This document shows, piece by piece, positions 21,860 through 33,100 of a stretch of DNA of 64,000 nucleotides; position 1 is the first letter of the stretch; every line of letters begins with the position of its first letter. This stretch comes from Nemertoderma westbladi (Eukaryota > Xenacoelomorpha > Nemertodermatida > Nemertodermatidae). The position numbers and the translations under genes were made by a program. Under the pieces are notes generated by a model. The model made no database searches. It saw only the letters and a list, made by a program, of their open reading frames with translations, and was not told the DNA's origin. The stretch is taken from contig JAUCBJ010005361.1 of assembly GCA_032718475.1 (NCBI GenBank), forward strand, positions 1 to 64,000, in the 5' to 3' direction.

Positions 21860-22410
21860 TGGCGCTTGTGGTGCCCACTACCACAACCGGTACTACGTAC
21901 CCTCTTACTAGCTCTACCTCCATCTACGTGGCGCTAACGGTGCCCACAACCACTCTACTACTAACTCTAACTAAAACCCTCTATCTACGTGGCGCTCGTG
22001 GTGCCCACAACCACTCTACTATCTACCCTCTACTACTCTACTACCTGGCACCCTATGTGCCCTCTCTACTACTCTACTCTCTGGCACCCTATGTGCCCTC
22101 TCTACTACCTCTACTACGTGGCGCTTCCGGTGCCCACAACCTCTCTGCTTACTACTAACTCCTATCTACGTGGCGCTTGCGGTGCCCACAACCACTCTAC
22201 TACTACCTCCATCTACGTGGCGCTTGCGGTGCCCACAACCACTCCCTGCTACTACTTTCTACGTGGCGCTTCCGGTGCCCACAACCCCTCTCTTACTACT
22301 TTCTACGTGGCGCTTCCGGTGCCCACAACCACTCTCTCTTACTACTTTCTACGTGGCGCTTCCGGTGCCCACAACCCCCCTACTACTACTCGTGGCATGA
22401 CAATATGCCA
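21860..22410. repeat. Array of about twelve short hairpin units in BEL-2
   Basis: Units of the ggcgcttccggtgccc type recur every 35-65 bases (near 21862, 21922, 21990, 22047, 22082, 22120, 22171, 22218, 22265, 22308, 22352 and 22390), separated by acaaccactctactact-like spacers. Each unit is a 5-bp inverted repeat with a variable loop (ttgtg, taacg, tcgtg, ttccg, ttgcg, cctat). Two units have a perfect GGCAC/GTGCC stem and the last has a 7-bp stem. Long plus-strand open frames over it are artefacts of the repeat. Confidence 0.8.
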
Positions 22411-22590
22411 CACTCCCTTACCCCGCCGCCTTCTAACTTACTTACTTCTACTAACTTATCTCCTGACTACTATTTACTATCTCTTCTAACTATTATTTAA
22501 TTAATTTTATTATTTATTAAATAATTATTTATATGTGGGAAGGGCGTCTCGCCCTCATTCCCACCCCCCTCAGTCCAAAATCTTGGACGA

Positions 22591-25500
22591 CTAAACTTTC
22601 AGGTGCCCCTTCTTCCAGTAGGCACTCTCCCACTGCCCTCCTATACGTCCTCTTACTCTTCGCCACGCTCTCCCCGCCAACTCCAACTGACCAGGAATTG
22701 GCTCTCCCTCTTTCACCACCCTAAGGTTGGGTCTCTCCACCGTCTTCTTAACTAGCTCATCTCCTGGCATCAAAATGCCACCTCCCTCCTTGTTGTCTCC
22801 CGCCGGCAGAATGAATAGAAAGTGAAAGAACAGGCAGAACAGAAGGTAGAATAATAGTCCTATCCCTTTCCATCCTGCCTTCCTTCTCGACTTCCCCCTT
22901 GTCGGTATGCCTCCAAACTGGACCTGCGTCTCTTCCGGACACTCCTCTGGACACTCCTCCCGACACTCCTCCGGGCACTCCCCCGGAGTGTTGTCCTCCG
23001 GACACCTCGCCGTTCCCTCCGCTCCATCTCCATACCGATGCTTGTTGGGAAACCTACTCTCCTCTGCCCACTGTCTTACTGTCACCTCCCTATCTGGCTC
23101 TACTATCTCCTGCTGTTTCTCCTCTTGGTCCTCTGCGCCTGCGGTGCCTGGTAACATGCACCCTGATGTCTCTGTCACACTGCATGGGATCTTAGTTTTA
23201 ACTGGGCCGCTAAGCATCCACCCGAACGGCGTGAGGATCGCCGTCGGATCCCGCTGCCTGTCTTCGCCGAAGACCGTCTTCGTTCTCTCGTGGGCCGTCG
23301 GGCAGTCCATCCCTACTATAATGGACACCTTCCTAACGTCCACCTTTGGTATTGAGAAATCGATACCGTCCAGGAATCTATATTGTTCGACCTCAGTGTT
23401 GGTTGGTCGCCTGGCGTTGATGTTTATCGATTCGATGACGTGGATGGGGTCGATCGTCGCCCCATAGCCGCATCCCGGTGCAATCGCTGCTATCCTGCAC
23501 CGCCCCGTCCTCGTCTCCAGGACCTCATCTTTACTCGAGACGGTAGTTACCGCCATTCTGTTCGGCCTCGTCTTTAGCCCTATCTTTTCGGCCACCCAGT
23601 TCTCCACCAGCGTGAAGGCTGCTCCGCTGTCGACCAGCATTAACGTCGTTACTGATCGACCGCCCTCTCCTGATATCTTTACTGGTACTACCCCGAGTAG
23701 TACTTTTCTCTTCTTCTCCTCTTCTGTCGTGCTTGTGGCCATTGCCTGGCCTCCAGTCTCGGACTCTCTAACTGCTGTCTCTCTACACTCTCCGGATCTG
23801 TGTCCTTCTACCACACATCGATGACATAGTCCGTTCGCGTCTGTGTAGGCTATACGATCTTGTTTGGGCAACGCTTGCCAGTGCTTACAACTCCTGGTCT
23901 TATGTGTTCCATCCCGATGTAATTGACATTCGAATCCTGGATCATAGCGTTCCCTGTATAGTCCCTCACGTATCGCGCCTAGGTTTATATGTACCGATTT
24001 AGTGTTTTGGTTGTCTGTATTCGGCCTACTGGGTACATTGGGATTATGTTTGTTTATGGTGTTATTTTCTTTCTGTCCCCGCCACGGTGTGGCCCTACTA
24101 CCAGCTAACTGTGGACTAGCAGTCCCCTGTGTGGCCGCATGTGGTAGTGATTGTCCTACTCTCGGGAGTGGATCTGCAGGATCGTGTTCGGGTTTATGGC
24201 TTGTCCCCAAACTATCCTCGCTATAGACTGGGTCTGTTATTAATTCGGCTTCATAGTTGAGGAAGCTCGACATTTCTTCTAGGCCCGGTTCCGCACCTTT
24301 CTTCTCTCGAGTGGAGAAGGCGATCTTCCTCCACTTTCTCCGCAGCCAGATCGGCAGTGCCTGCGCTATCGTGGTGATGTTGTTAGACGCGTTGAGTTCG
24401 TATGGTGCGTCTAGCGTCTTTAACACGATTAACGCCTTCTCGACCTTGTTCGCAAAGGTCCTTATGCTAACGGGATTATCCTGTAGGCCACCCGATGTTA
24501 TGCCTCTCAGGGTTTGCCGGATGATCTTGGCCGGGTGCCCGTATTCCCTATCTAATGCCCGCCATGCTGTCGTGAAGCCGCCCTCGATGCCCTGGTATTG
24601 CCTCACGATGTCGTATGCTGGGCCTCCTGTATATACTTGCAGATATTTTAGGCACTCCGCCTGCGTCAAGTTCTTACTTAATATTTCGTTACTATACATG
24701 CGCCGAAACTGTAGATATTCTTCCGGCCTACTCCCATCGAATTTAAATGGTTCCACAGGTGGTAACTCGATCCTAGTTTTTAACGCATCGATCAATGTGG
24801 CCATTCCCATCGCTTGCGCTTCTAATGGGTTCGATGGATGTTGTATAGACTCCCCTATTGGGTGCGGTCCGTCCGTCCTATCTGTTGTTGATTTAATTTG
24901 TTGCGTCGGATATATCATTGGGGGTAACGGCCCCCTCCATATTTCCGTGTCGCACGACCTATTCTCGTCCAAGGGGTTCGATGTTCTTGCTCCTATTGGG
25001 GTATATTGTTGATATTGTGATGGGGGAATGTCACCCTGTCCCCCCCCGGCCGGTATGTTTGGTACTGGGGTTGATGTTAATACATTGGGGCCCATACGTC
25101 TATCTCCAATAACTCCCCCCTCCCCTGGATATATGTTATGTCCCTGTGTATTATAGTCATGCTGCTGTACCGATATAGGCCTACCTACCTCTCGCCTACC
25201 TACCGGTATGTACTCCGCGACTTCCGGGTTTAATCCCGTCGTTCGCGCTACCCCATCGCCTACTCTATCTCTCCCAGCATGGCCTATAATAGTATGTGCA
25301 GTAAGGCCTACAGTATGTCCTGCAGTCTGCATGTGCCCTTTCGAACCGAAGTTTATTCTTCGCGAATCTCGAATCTCCCCGCGACTACTGCACTCTCGAT
25401 CGGCAGCTATATCCCGTCGGGAAGCTTCTCTTCGATCCCCTCTCCTGTTCTCGACTTTGTATTGGTACCTCCTGTACCCCTCTCTTGGCGTGCGGTGCGT

Positions 25501-27624
25501 TCCTCCGGGGCGACGGCAATCTCCCGAAGTTCGACCCCACTGACTCCCTAACTCCATCTCTACTAGCGACGGCTCGCTATCCGTCCTCGCTCTCCGGTTG
25601 CTCCTAGCAACGACTCTTCTACTATCTTCCTTTCTTCTCTCTTCGACCTCTCGGTTAAACTCTACTAATCTTCGTCTATCTTCGACCTCTCTATTAAACT
25701 CTACTAATCTTCTCTCTTCTGACTGGGCTCGACGTTCCGTCGCCCGCCCTCTCGCGACGTCAACCTGTCTCTCTCTGCTCGATCGCACGCCGCTGGGGAT
25801 ACTCGCAATCCCCCTATTACTCTCCATCGCCGGGTGTTGCGGTTTACCTAACTCGGCCCGCGCATTATCCGCCGACGCCTGTGGGACACTCCCTGCCCCC
25901 CCTCTCTCGCTACTAATCCCTCGCGGTGGGGTGCCCGTAGCCCCCCCCCACCCGCTACTTCTAACTTCACTATCTCTTCCTACACTTCTACACCCCTCTT
26001 GTGGGGCATTCTCTGCCCCCCCTCTCTCGCCGCTAATCTCATGTGGTGGGGCGCCCGTAGCCCCCCCCCACCCGCCACATCTAACTTCAATATCTCTTAC
26101 TTCGTCTCTACACCCCTCTCTAGTCGACACACTGTCTCTACTGCGGCCGGGTCTATTCGCCCCCGCCTCTCTCCCTACTACTGCGAGGCCTACCAGGCCC
26201 ACCCCGGGTTGGCTCAACCCCGCTACCTCCTGCCTACCAACTACGTGGCCTACCAGGCCGCCGTCGGGTTGGCGCAACCCCGCCACTTCCTGTCTACTAA
26301 CTACGTGGCCTACCAGGCCGCCGTCTGCCGGGCTATACACGTCTGGCACATTCATATTAATAGCACCATTCCCAATATTATTTGTTAAATCAATTGAATT
26401 ATTAGAATTTGAAACGGGATTATTATTTAAATTATTTAAGTTAGAATTATTATTATTTTCAAAATTTAAATTGCTATTCGAATTATTTGAATTATTTTGA
26501 TTATTCTGAATATTTGAATTAATATTATTATTTGAATTTAAACTTAAATTACTACTACCGGGTAAAATATTTCCTGTAATAAAGGGATTATTAGGGTTAT
26601 CTACTACGGTACTATCAATACAAACATTTCCTAACGCACTACTACTACCCCCCTCGCCCGTACGGTTACTGTATGTACTGTAAGTGTACCGCACGCTCTG
26701 TTCTCTTGCCTCATGCTCTTCGCGTTCACTCTCTTGCTCCTTCCCTCTCCCCATTATCCGGTTTAATTCTTTCACCCTTAATTTATATGCCAGGTGTTCA
26801 CTCTCTCGCACCCGTCTTTCTTTTGCGGAGGATGTAGCAGACTTATAGGTTGCGACGGACTCCCGCCGCCCCTCCGTCCTACTAACTTTCCCCCGCTCTC
26901 CGGGGTTCTCGCTGACCAACGAGACCGAATCCTCGGAGCTAACCTCGGATTCGCCCTCGTGCGGTCCCGCCCAACCCACTAACTTAACTTCCCTGGCATC
27001 GACTAAGTATGGCCCTATGTACACTACACCAGGCCCCATACCCCTACGTTCCCATAGCCCAAACAGTTCGAAGGCAACCCCTCTCGCTCTCTCCTCGGCC
27101 AGTTCTCCCTGCCCAGAACGCACTAGGTAATCAAAGTATCTGTTCGACTCACCTAGTCGTCTCCTCAACTTCACCTGGTCTATCTCAGCCCCTCCTCTAG
27201 CTTCCTTCAGTTGTTCCCGGGTCGCGGCGTAGGCTCGTCGAAGTCGATCAGAAACCCCGACATCCTCGTCGCCGACCTCTCCTCTCTCCCTCCGGGTTCG
27301 GCGTCGTACCGTCGGCTCCACCGTTGCCGTTCCGGTGGGCCGTTCGTCGCCCTCGGTCTGTGGCTGACCGGCGACATCGGCATATCGACCGCCGCCCTGT
27401 GTCGACTCGTCTCTCTCCTCCCCCGTCTCGCTCTCTCCTCTACTCGACTCGCTCTCTCGCTGTAGACGACCCCCCACATCTTGGTTCGCCGGGTTGCTCG
27501 TTATCGACGTGGTCGACGTAGCATCGACCGGCGTCGTGGGTCCGTATCGTCTCGCCGTGGCCTCGCGGATCGTTAGATCGTCGTCCGGGGTCCGCGGCGG
27601 TGTCGTTCCTCTCTCTCGACTCAT
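22591..27624 (-). CDS. BEL-2 gag-protease polyprotein without RT or integrase
   Basis: 1677 residues. Residues 1-300 are rich in Arg, Glu and Ser. About 350-420 is an Asn-rich low-complexity run. About 430-620 has internal tandem repeats (GGLVGHVV..QEVAGL, and two copies of a CR..RD.EVR..GWGGATG block). About 945-1131 resembles the BEL/Pao DUF1759 gag domain (PPVEPFKFDGSRPEEYLQFR, YGHPAKIIRQTLRGI). About 1238-1275 holds zinc-knuckle cysteines, including CHRCVVEGHRSGEC (CX2CX4HX4C). About 1325-1340 carries the aspartic protease motif LMLVDSGAAF. After the protease there are ECPEE repeats and a strongly hydrophobic segment (about 1588-1608, GLLFYLLFCLFFHFLFILP) that looks membrane-spanning. The start is the first Met after the leader. 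The missing polymerase makes this element dependent on a partner. Confidence 0.87.
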   Translation of the reverse strand: MSRERGTTPPRTPDDDLTIREATARRYGPTTPVDATSTTSITSNPANQDVGGRLQRESESSRGESETGEERDESTQGGGRYADVAGQPQTEGDERPTGTATVEPTVRRRTRRERGEVGDEDVGVSDRLRRAYAATREQLKEARGGAEIDQVKLRRRLGESNRYFDYLVRSGQGELAEERARGVAFELFGLWERRGMGPGVVYIGPYLVDAREVKLVGWAGPHEGESEVSSEDSVSLVSENPGERGKVSRTEGRRESVATYKSATSSAKERRVRESEHLAYKLRVKELNRIMGRGKEQESEREEHEAREQSVRYTYSTYSNRTGEGGSSSALGNVCIDSTVVDNPNNPFITGNILPGSSNLSLNSNNNINSNIQNNQNNSNNSNSNLNFENNNNSNLNNLNNNPVSNSNNSIDLTNNIGNGAINMNVPDVYSPADGGLVGHVVSRQEVAGLRQPDGGLVGHVVGRQEVAGLSQPGVGLVGLAVVGREAGANRPGRSRDSVSTREGCRDEVRDIEVRCGGWGGATGAPPHEISGERGGAENAPQEGCRSVGRDSEVRSSGWGGATGTPPRGISSERGGAGSVPQASADNARAELGKPQHPAMESNRGIASIPSGVRSSRERQVDVARGRATERRAQSEERRLVEFNREVEDRRRLVEFNREVEERRKEDSRRVVARSNRRARTDSEPSLVEMELGSQWGRTSGDCRRPGGTHRTPREGYRRYQYKVENRRGDRREASRRDIAADRECSSRGEIRDSRRINFGSKGHMQTAGHTVGLTAHTIIGHAGRDRVGDGVARTTGLNPEVAEYIPVGRREVGRPISVQQHDYNTQGHNIYPGEGGVIGDRRMGPNVLTSTPVPNIPAGGGQGDIPPSQYQQYTPIGARTSNPLDENRSCDTEIWRGPLPPMIYPTQQIKSTTDRTDGPHPIGESIQHPSNPLEAQAMGMATLIDALKTRIELPPVEPFKFDGSRPEEYLQFRRMYSNEILSKNLTQAECLKYLQVYTGGPAYDIVRQYQGIEGGFTTAWRALDREYGHPAKIIRQTLRGITSGGLQDNPVSIRTFANKVEKALIVLKTLDAPYELNASNNITTIAQALPIWLRRKWRKIAFSTREKKGAEPGLEEMSSFLNYEAELITDPVYSEDSLGTSHKPEHDPADPLPRVGQSLPHAATQGTASPQLAGSRATPWRGQKENNTINKHNPNVPSRPNTDNQNTKSVHINLGAIREGLYRERYDPGFECQLHRDGTHKTRSCKHWQALPKQDRIAYTDANGLCHRCVVEGHRSGECRETAVRESETGGQAMATSTTEEEKKRKVLLGVVPVKISGEGGRSVTTLMLVDSGAAFTLVENWVAEKIGLKTRPNRMAVTTVSSKDEVLETRTGRCRIAAIAPGCGYGATIDPIHVIESININARRPTNTEVEQYRFLDGIDFSIPKVDVRKVSIIVGMDCPTAHERTKTVFGEDRQRDPTAILTPFGWMLSGPVKTKIPCSVTETSGCMLPGTAGAEDQEEKQQEIVEPDREVTVRQWAEESRFPNKHRYGDGAEGTARCPEDNTPGECPEECREECPEECPEETQVQFGGIPTRGKSRRKAGWKGIGLLFYLLFCLFFHFLFILPAGDNKEGGGILMPGDELVKKTVERPNLRVVKEGEPIPGQLELAGRAWRRVRGRIGGQWESAYWKKGHLKV

Positions 27625-27667
27625 CTTCGTCTTTAGTAGCCGTCAGTCACAGCTCGGCAGGCCTAGT

Positions 27668-27763
27668 GTTAAGACTGTGACGGGCAGTTACAGTTCAGGC
27701 AATTCTCAGATGTTAAGACTGTGACGGGCAGTTACAGTTCAGGCAATTCTCAGATGTTAAGAC
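27668..27763. repeat. 44-bp tandem repeat in the BEL-2 leader
   Basis: Two full units (27668-27711, 27712-27755) and part of a third run straight into the LTR. Each unit contains tgtgacggg, the same nine bases that begin the LTR, so the repeat may have arisen by duplication at the LTR edge. Confidence 0.85.
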
Positions 27764-28323
27764 TGTGACGGGATCCGACAGGATCCCGGTTTATCCGGTG
27801 TGTTTCGTACGCGTCCCCGCCCCGCCGTGTGAATGGAAAAGGTAATAACTGTTCTAGTGTCGTTGTCGAACTCTGATAACGTTGAGATAATAAATGATGA
27901 GTGATACAGATAGCACAGTAGATAAAGCTAATATACCGGTAATATGGTGACGGTGGCGACGACGGTCTTAACAGTCACCGTACTGCCTTACTGTACTGGG
28001 ATAGCTGACTGAGTAAACTGACTATAATGATTACCGTACAGGTAATATATATTGCACGGGTTTGGCCGTTACAGTACTTAGTCGATGCTGTCCCCCCATT
28101 GGCTAATACCCCTGTTGGCACCCTTTGCCCCCTTCTGAAGTGCTTCCCTTCGCCCTTGCTGTTCTCTCTTGGTTAGGGGTTTGGCCCCTGACCCCTATTG
28201 TGTGCTTCCTTCCCACTCTTATTGGGATGGCACGAGTTGGTTAATTGCCCAATCTCGTGGCTCCCAATATTGCTTATCGGCTAATAACTTTATGGGGTGT
28301 TGGCGGGATTGAATAAGCTAACA
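27764..28323 (-). repeat. BEL-2 5' LTR
   Basis: 560-bp partner of 20785-21344, almost identical. The element's gene is read leftward from it. The target duplication aaaac follows at 28324-28328. Confidence 0.92.
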
Positions 28324-28328
28324 AAAAC
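28324..28328. repeat. Right 5-bp target duplication of BEL-2 (aaaac)
   Basis: Matches 20780-20784 exactly. Confidence 0.9.
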
Positions 28329-30168
28329 CCTTCCTACGTCTCCTAAAAGAATTCAGGTGAGAAAGCCCGAGGAAAGAACAAGTGTGCACCACATAGCACA
28401 GGTTAAAGTAAGTAACATCAAGCCGAAATGTGTGCTGTGCGACGGGCCCCACCGTTTAAATGCGTGTGATAAATTCCTGAGGAAATCACTAAAGGATAGA
28501 CGTGAAGTCATGTGGGATAAGCGGTTGTGTTATAATTGCCTCAGACGAGGACACCAACGGCGAACCTGTTACTCCGACGCAAGGTGTGCAAAGTGCGGCG
28601 CAAAACATCATATCTTGTTGCACACGGAATTCGAACGAAACAGCCCGAGTCAGGTAAGTGAGTCCGAACTACATGTCCAATTCAGTGATGTGAACGACAC
28701 TGATCAATCTGAGATGGAAGGATTCTATACGGACGAGTTCTCCGACGAAAACGAATCCTGTTACTTAATAAACACCACCGCAGTGTATCGAGCACTCATG
28801 TATGAGAAAGACACAGACAGCGACCTCACCCTAACTACTTCAGATCAACAACCATCTTGGAAAGCGCCAACTTCCAATATAGGAATCCGAGAATTTCCTG
28901 TAGTCCAGTTACGGGTCCACGGACCTCAGAAGAGCTATATAGTGAACGCCCTCCTGGACTCCGGTAGCACAGGAACATTCATCGATAAAGAACTAGCCGA
29001 AGTCATCTTTGGTGGACAACCCAAGTTCCGAACCAAGCTAAACATGTCAGGGATCATGCAGGTTTGGAATTCTACTGTAGCTGCCGACTATTATATAGGT
29101 GAGTTGTCCACTCCACAGGATAAACTAGGAGAATACAGTATAAGGTCAGTAAAAATGGTGGCAATAAAGAACTTCGCTACCACCCAAGTGGAACCTTATA
29201 ATTGGGACGAAGATGATCATGCCCAACAACTTAACATCCCTAGATTCGACACCGATTATCCTGGAGTACAAATATTAATCGGTCAAAACGCGCATGAGGC
29301 GCTGGAGACATTAGAGAAACGACCTACTCAACCGCAACCACTTCAGACCTATGCGGTAAGAACTAGAGTAGGTTGGTACCTTACTGGACCTTCCCGTAGA
29401 ACGCTCAGAGAAAGACTGCTTCAAGATCGCGTCTGCCAGGTGAGTGAATGGGAAGATGATACTAGTGAGGGAGACGACCCAACTGAGGGAACACCATACT
29501 CCTCAGATAATGACGATATTAGCTCCAATGTAGATCAATGGAGATATTGCCCCAAGAAGTTTAATCCAACTGACATCGCTTCCAGAGGAGCAACTCCTCA
29601 AGAACTGACAGATACTACAGACCGGTTAGGTGAACCCGACTTCCTGAGTAAGGAGGATGAATGGCCTCCCCATCTTACTCCGACTGCGATTAGACCAGCC
29701 AAGGGAGCGGAGAAAGTTAAACCTAAAACCCGGACGGGTGGAGCGGAGTTATTTGAACCCGGGATAGATCTGTCGGTATTACATATTGCCAGGGACGACG
29801 CCGTGGATCTGGACCTCCCCACCGCGAGTGGATCCTTCATGAAGATCAGAGAGAGCGATTGGAGCTCTGGAACATCAGACGTCTCGCAGGGACTCTCACC
29901 TCTCCTGCAGGGAGCGACGGACCACTATAGCTCCTGGAATCGGCTTTGTAAGGCCGTCGTGCACTTAGAGCGATGTTTCTATCGTCACTATTCCAGGACG
30001 AAGAGGAAACCTGGAATTGTATTCGGGATGCAGCGACTCAATCGCCCAGCTGGTCGTTTGTGTTTACCGGAAGGGAATGGAGGACTCTCCGGAAACTGTG
30101 GAAGGCAAGATTCTCTTCCCACGACCACCTCCCTAATCCTTCAAACATCTAGGGACTCCATAACGTAA
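28329..30168 (+). CDS. BEL-1 zinc-knuckle and protease region with RNase-H-distal remnant
   Basis: Continuation of the BEL-1 polyprotein after BEL-2; the apparent upstream Met codon lies in the BEL-2 LTR and is not native. A cysteine-histidine block (CVLCDGPHRLNAC, CYNCLRRGHQRRTC, CAKCGAKHHILLH) at about 28425-28625 is the BEL/Pao nucleocapsid-type knuckle set. NALLDSGSTGTFIDKE at about 28945-28992 is the aspartic protease active site. After an acidic linker near 29450-29530 the sequence jumps to WRYCPKKFNPTDIASRG, which in full BEL/Pao proteins lies at the end of RNase H. The reverse transcriptase between them is gone. The remaining stretch (SWNRLCKAVVHLERCFY) resembles the segment before the integrase zinc domain, and the frame ends without an integrase. 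Confidence 0.82.
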
Positions 30169-33100
30169 CAACATATGGAGTGGGTGTGTGACTCTATTAT
30201 TTTATATTATTTTATTATTTTTATATTTCTGTATGTATTACTATGTAATTTTATTATAATCGTTTTCTTTAATTTTATTCAGTAGAATGTTATTTTAGCG
30301 ATTATTTAGTAGATTAGTGCAATATATATTCGCGTTTATTACTTAATTACGTATATATTATATTTAATGCGACGGCAAGAAATAATTCTTTTTCTCTTTC
30401 CTTACTGTCCGTATCATATTATAAATACGTGACTACAGTAAGATGAAATGTCCGTACTTATTAAAAGTACAATAAAGCCACTACTATATTTAAGTATTAT
30501 TGGTAGGCAGAGTATTAGGAATGCAAAGTTCAGATCCTCGTGTCTCGGCTAAACCAAGCTCTGGGTAGACCTTGGAAACGACTTGCCTCTTCACACTGAC
30601 ATTGCTTCGTGCGATATTGCTCTCATACCGTATATTAAATAATACATATAGTAGCGTGATGTCCCTTTAACAGTAGCGTATAACGCAAAATAAATCTGTT
30701 AAACCCTTTGACCATCTGTAATTCTAGTCGATTAAGATATCGCGGCACCCACCGATATACTGGAAAGACAAATTCTAGAATCAGTGGTTAACGTCCCCAG
30801 ACAAGTTCTGGAATAAATCGGTGCCCATCTCAAATATTAATTATTTAATATTTGCAAATCTAATAAGTCAAAATCTGTAAAATTCAGATCCTTCAACAAT
30901 TCTAGTCAATTAAGATATCGTAGCATTTACCGATATTCTTAAAAGGACAATTTTCATAGAATTAAGGATCTTGTGTCCCCAGACATGTTCTAGAATCAAA
31001 ATATGTCAATTTAATTATCAAATAATAAAATTTCAGGGAATAAATTTAAATTCATGCCTTTTAATGAATTTAATAAATTGCCATTTTTACGCAATTTATA
31101 GCATTCCCAAAATTCCATTAATTAATAGATCAAGGGAGCGGAGATTTATCTTATTATTCGTATGAGTGTGCGAAAGTCTCCCAAACATAGTCAATAGCCG
31201 ATAAAATTCATAAAGTCATATATAAAACAGGACATTGACCATTAAAGAATTACTATTAAATAACATCCCAGATCTGTATGCATTGGAATTACCCTAATTC
31301 TACCGCTAGCTTTACATAATGTCACCATAGCAACAACCACGCTAGAATTAGAATTGAGTTAAGAGAACAATAGAAAGCTTGTCCCATTGAATAGCATAGG
31401 GAATAAATAGTGCACTGATAGTATCCAAGGATACATAATAATACAGTGACATTCTGGAAGGCATTGACTAACGGACAAGTGACTCGAGTGTGTGTAATTT
31501 GTGACAAGTTGTGTGTGTGGTATTTGTGAGTTTATAGGCGAATGTTACTACTAAGGTGTGTTTACAGTAGCGAGTCGCAATTGTGAAAGTAACCCTAACT
31601 CTCCAGTAAGAACCTGAGGTGTATCTAAGCCTTTGGGACGGACAGTCGAGTGACTTGTGCCGGTTGTCGTTGTCGTTGTGCAGCTACGTCGTTGGCGAAA
31701 GTACAGCGGCGACGACACATCGGCGCTGAGGATCTCGTACTGTCCGGGGGTTGATTGGGGTAGGCAGCGACGCCCGCTCGCCTAAATATAAACTCATTAT
31801 AATATGGATAAACTCATATATAGCAGATATGACGGAGTTGATAGAAGATGGTCTTAGTATCGGGGAGCGATATACTCTACTTTTACAAGCGTTTGTTGAT
31901 AGCTTAATACGCGGCGACGTTAGTCCAACTGCTGCGGAGGACGATGGTCGTTATATCGAACCGCCAATGTCCCAAGAGCAGCTCGCGCGAGTTGGACTAT
32001 AGAAAATTTGCTGCTCGATATACGCAGCGTAATGGTACGTATATGGTCTTCTTAACTACAGGTCATCCTATCGATTTACATAATACGGACTATGTCGACT
32101 ATATATCCTGCCCAGCGGAGTCGGAACCATAAACTGAAATTCGAATGCGAAAATTCTATTCGAAATCTACTCGAAAGAAAAGACACTAAAGAAACAAATA
32201 AACGCGGTAACTCCAACGTATATTTGGAAATCTTGATAGAAGCATTGTAACAACAAATAAATATCACCCGCGTTTCCCCTACCAGACGTGCGTCTTTGGT
32301 ATTATTATGATAAATGCCCTAGACCCAACTAATAAACGGAAAGACATAAACATCCACGGAAACGTTGTTTTAAACACAGTTGTGCTCGTTATATTTACTG
32401 GAGTTTCGAGAGAAACTTGTTTGACGTATCACCTATGCTCACTCGGCTCGAACGATCCTGGAGTAAACCTACGATCAGAGTCCCGGAATACTCGGTCAAA
32501 CCTCCTCATTCCTTAGTTGGACCTCAGACCTGCGATCCTGGTGGTGTCGCGGATCCTCGCGGACTGTATTCACTGTTCAAAGATCTAGTGCTACCCTAAC
32601 AATTAATCGGTAACACTCCGACAGTGATTTCTAGCTAGCCGCCCATCTTACCTAGCCGGATTGTGACGCGGACACCTAATATCACTATCCAACCGTATGG
32701 TCGTTCCCGTTTAACGCGATACAACCCTTCATCAAGGTGAAGGAGAGCGTTGTACGAAACGAGTTAAACGCTATTCTATAAAGATCAAAAAGGAAACCTG
32801 CGTTTGTTCAGATAAACGTAAGTTATAACAGTAAGTCCAATCGATAAACGAATTGGCCTTATCTCAGTTCGATTGGGAAATCTCGAATCTCTAAGAAGAT
32901 ATCAAGCTTAGAAAACCCTATTCTCTGCGAGAGTTTTGGATGAACGTATCCAGCTACGAGCGGAGGAAAATCAGCTCGAGGAGAAGCATATCGAAACGGC
33001 GGATACCCCGACCATAATCCTACACCTTCTGATGCAATCATATTGCACCCTTCACCCAGGATTTATAGCCCTCCTAGTAAAGTGGCTCGACCCAAAGAGA

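Larger units (their letters stand above)
20785..28323 (-). mobile_element. BEL-2: inner BEL/Pao-like LTR retrotransposon, antisense to BEL-1
   Basis: A 7.54-kb element with 560-bp LTRs, TG...CA ends and a 5-bp target duplication, inserted in the gag-protease coding region of BEL-1. Its gene, its polypurine tract and its 3' hairpin all read on the minus strand, so the 5' LTR is the one at 27764-28323. It encodes one 1677-residue gag-protease protein and then about 1.2 kb of repeat-rich 3' sequence. There is no reverse transcriptase, RNase H or integrase. The LTRs differ at one position that I noticed (20799/27778 area, gag versus cag), so it inserted very recently. Confidence 0.92.

Noticed and set aside
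21859-22500. Plus-strand frames of MALVVPTTT/CGAHN repeats
   Set aside because: They lie in the BEL-2 hairpin array in antisense to the element and have no coding context.
30900-32600. An envelope-like gene in the BEL-1 3' region
   Set aside because: Only short open frames exist, with no signal peptide, membrane segment or recognisable motif.
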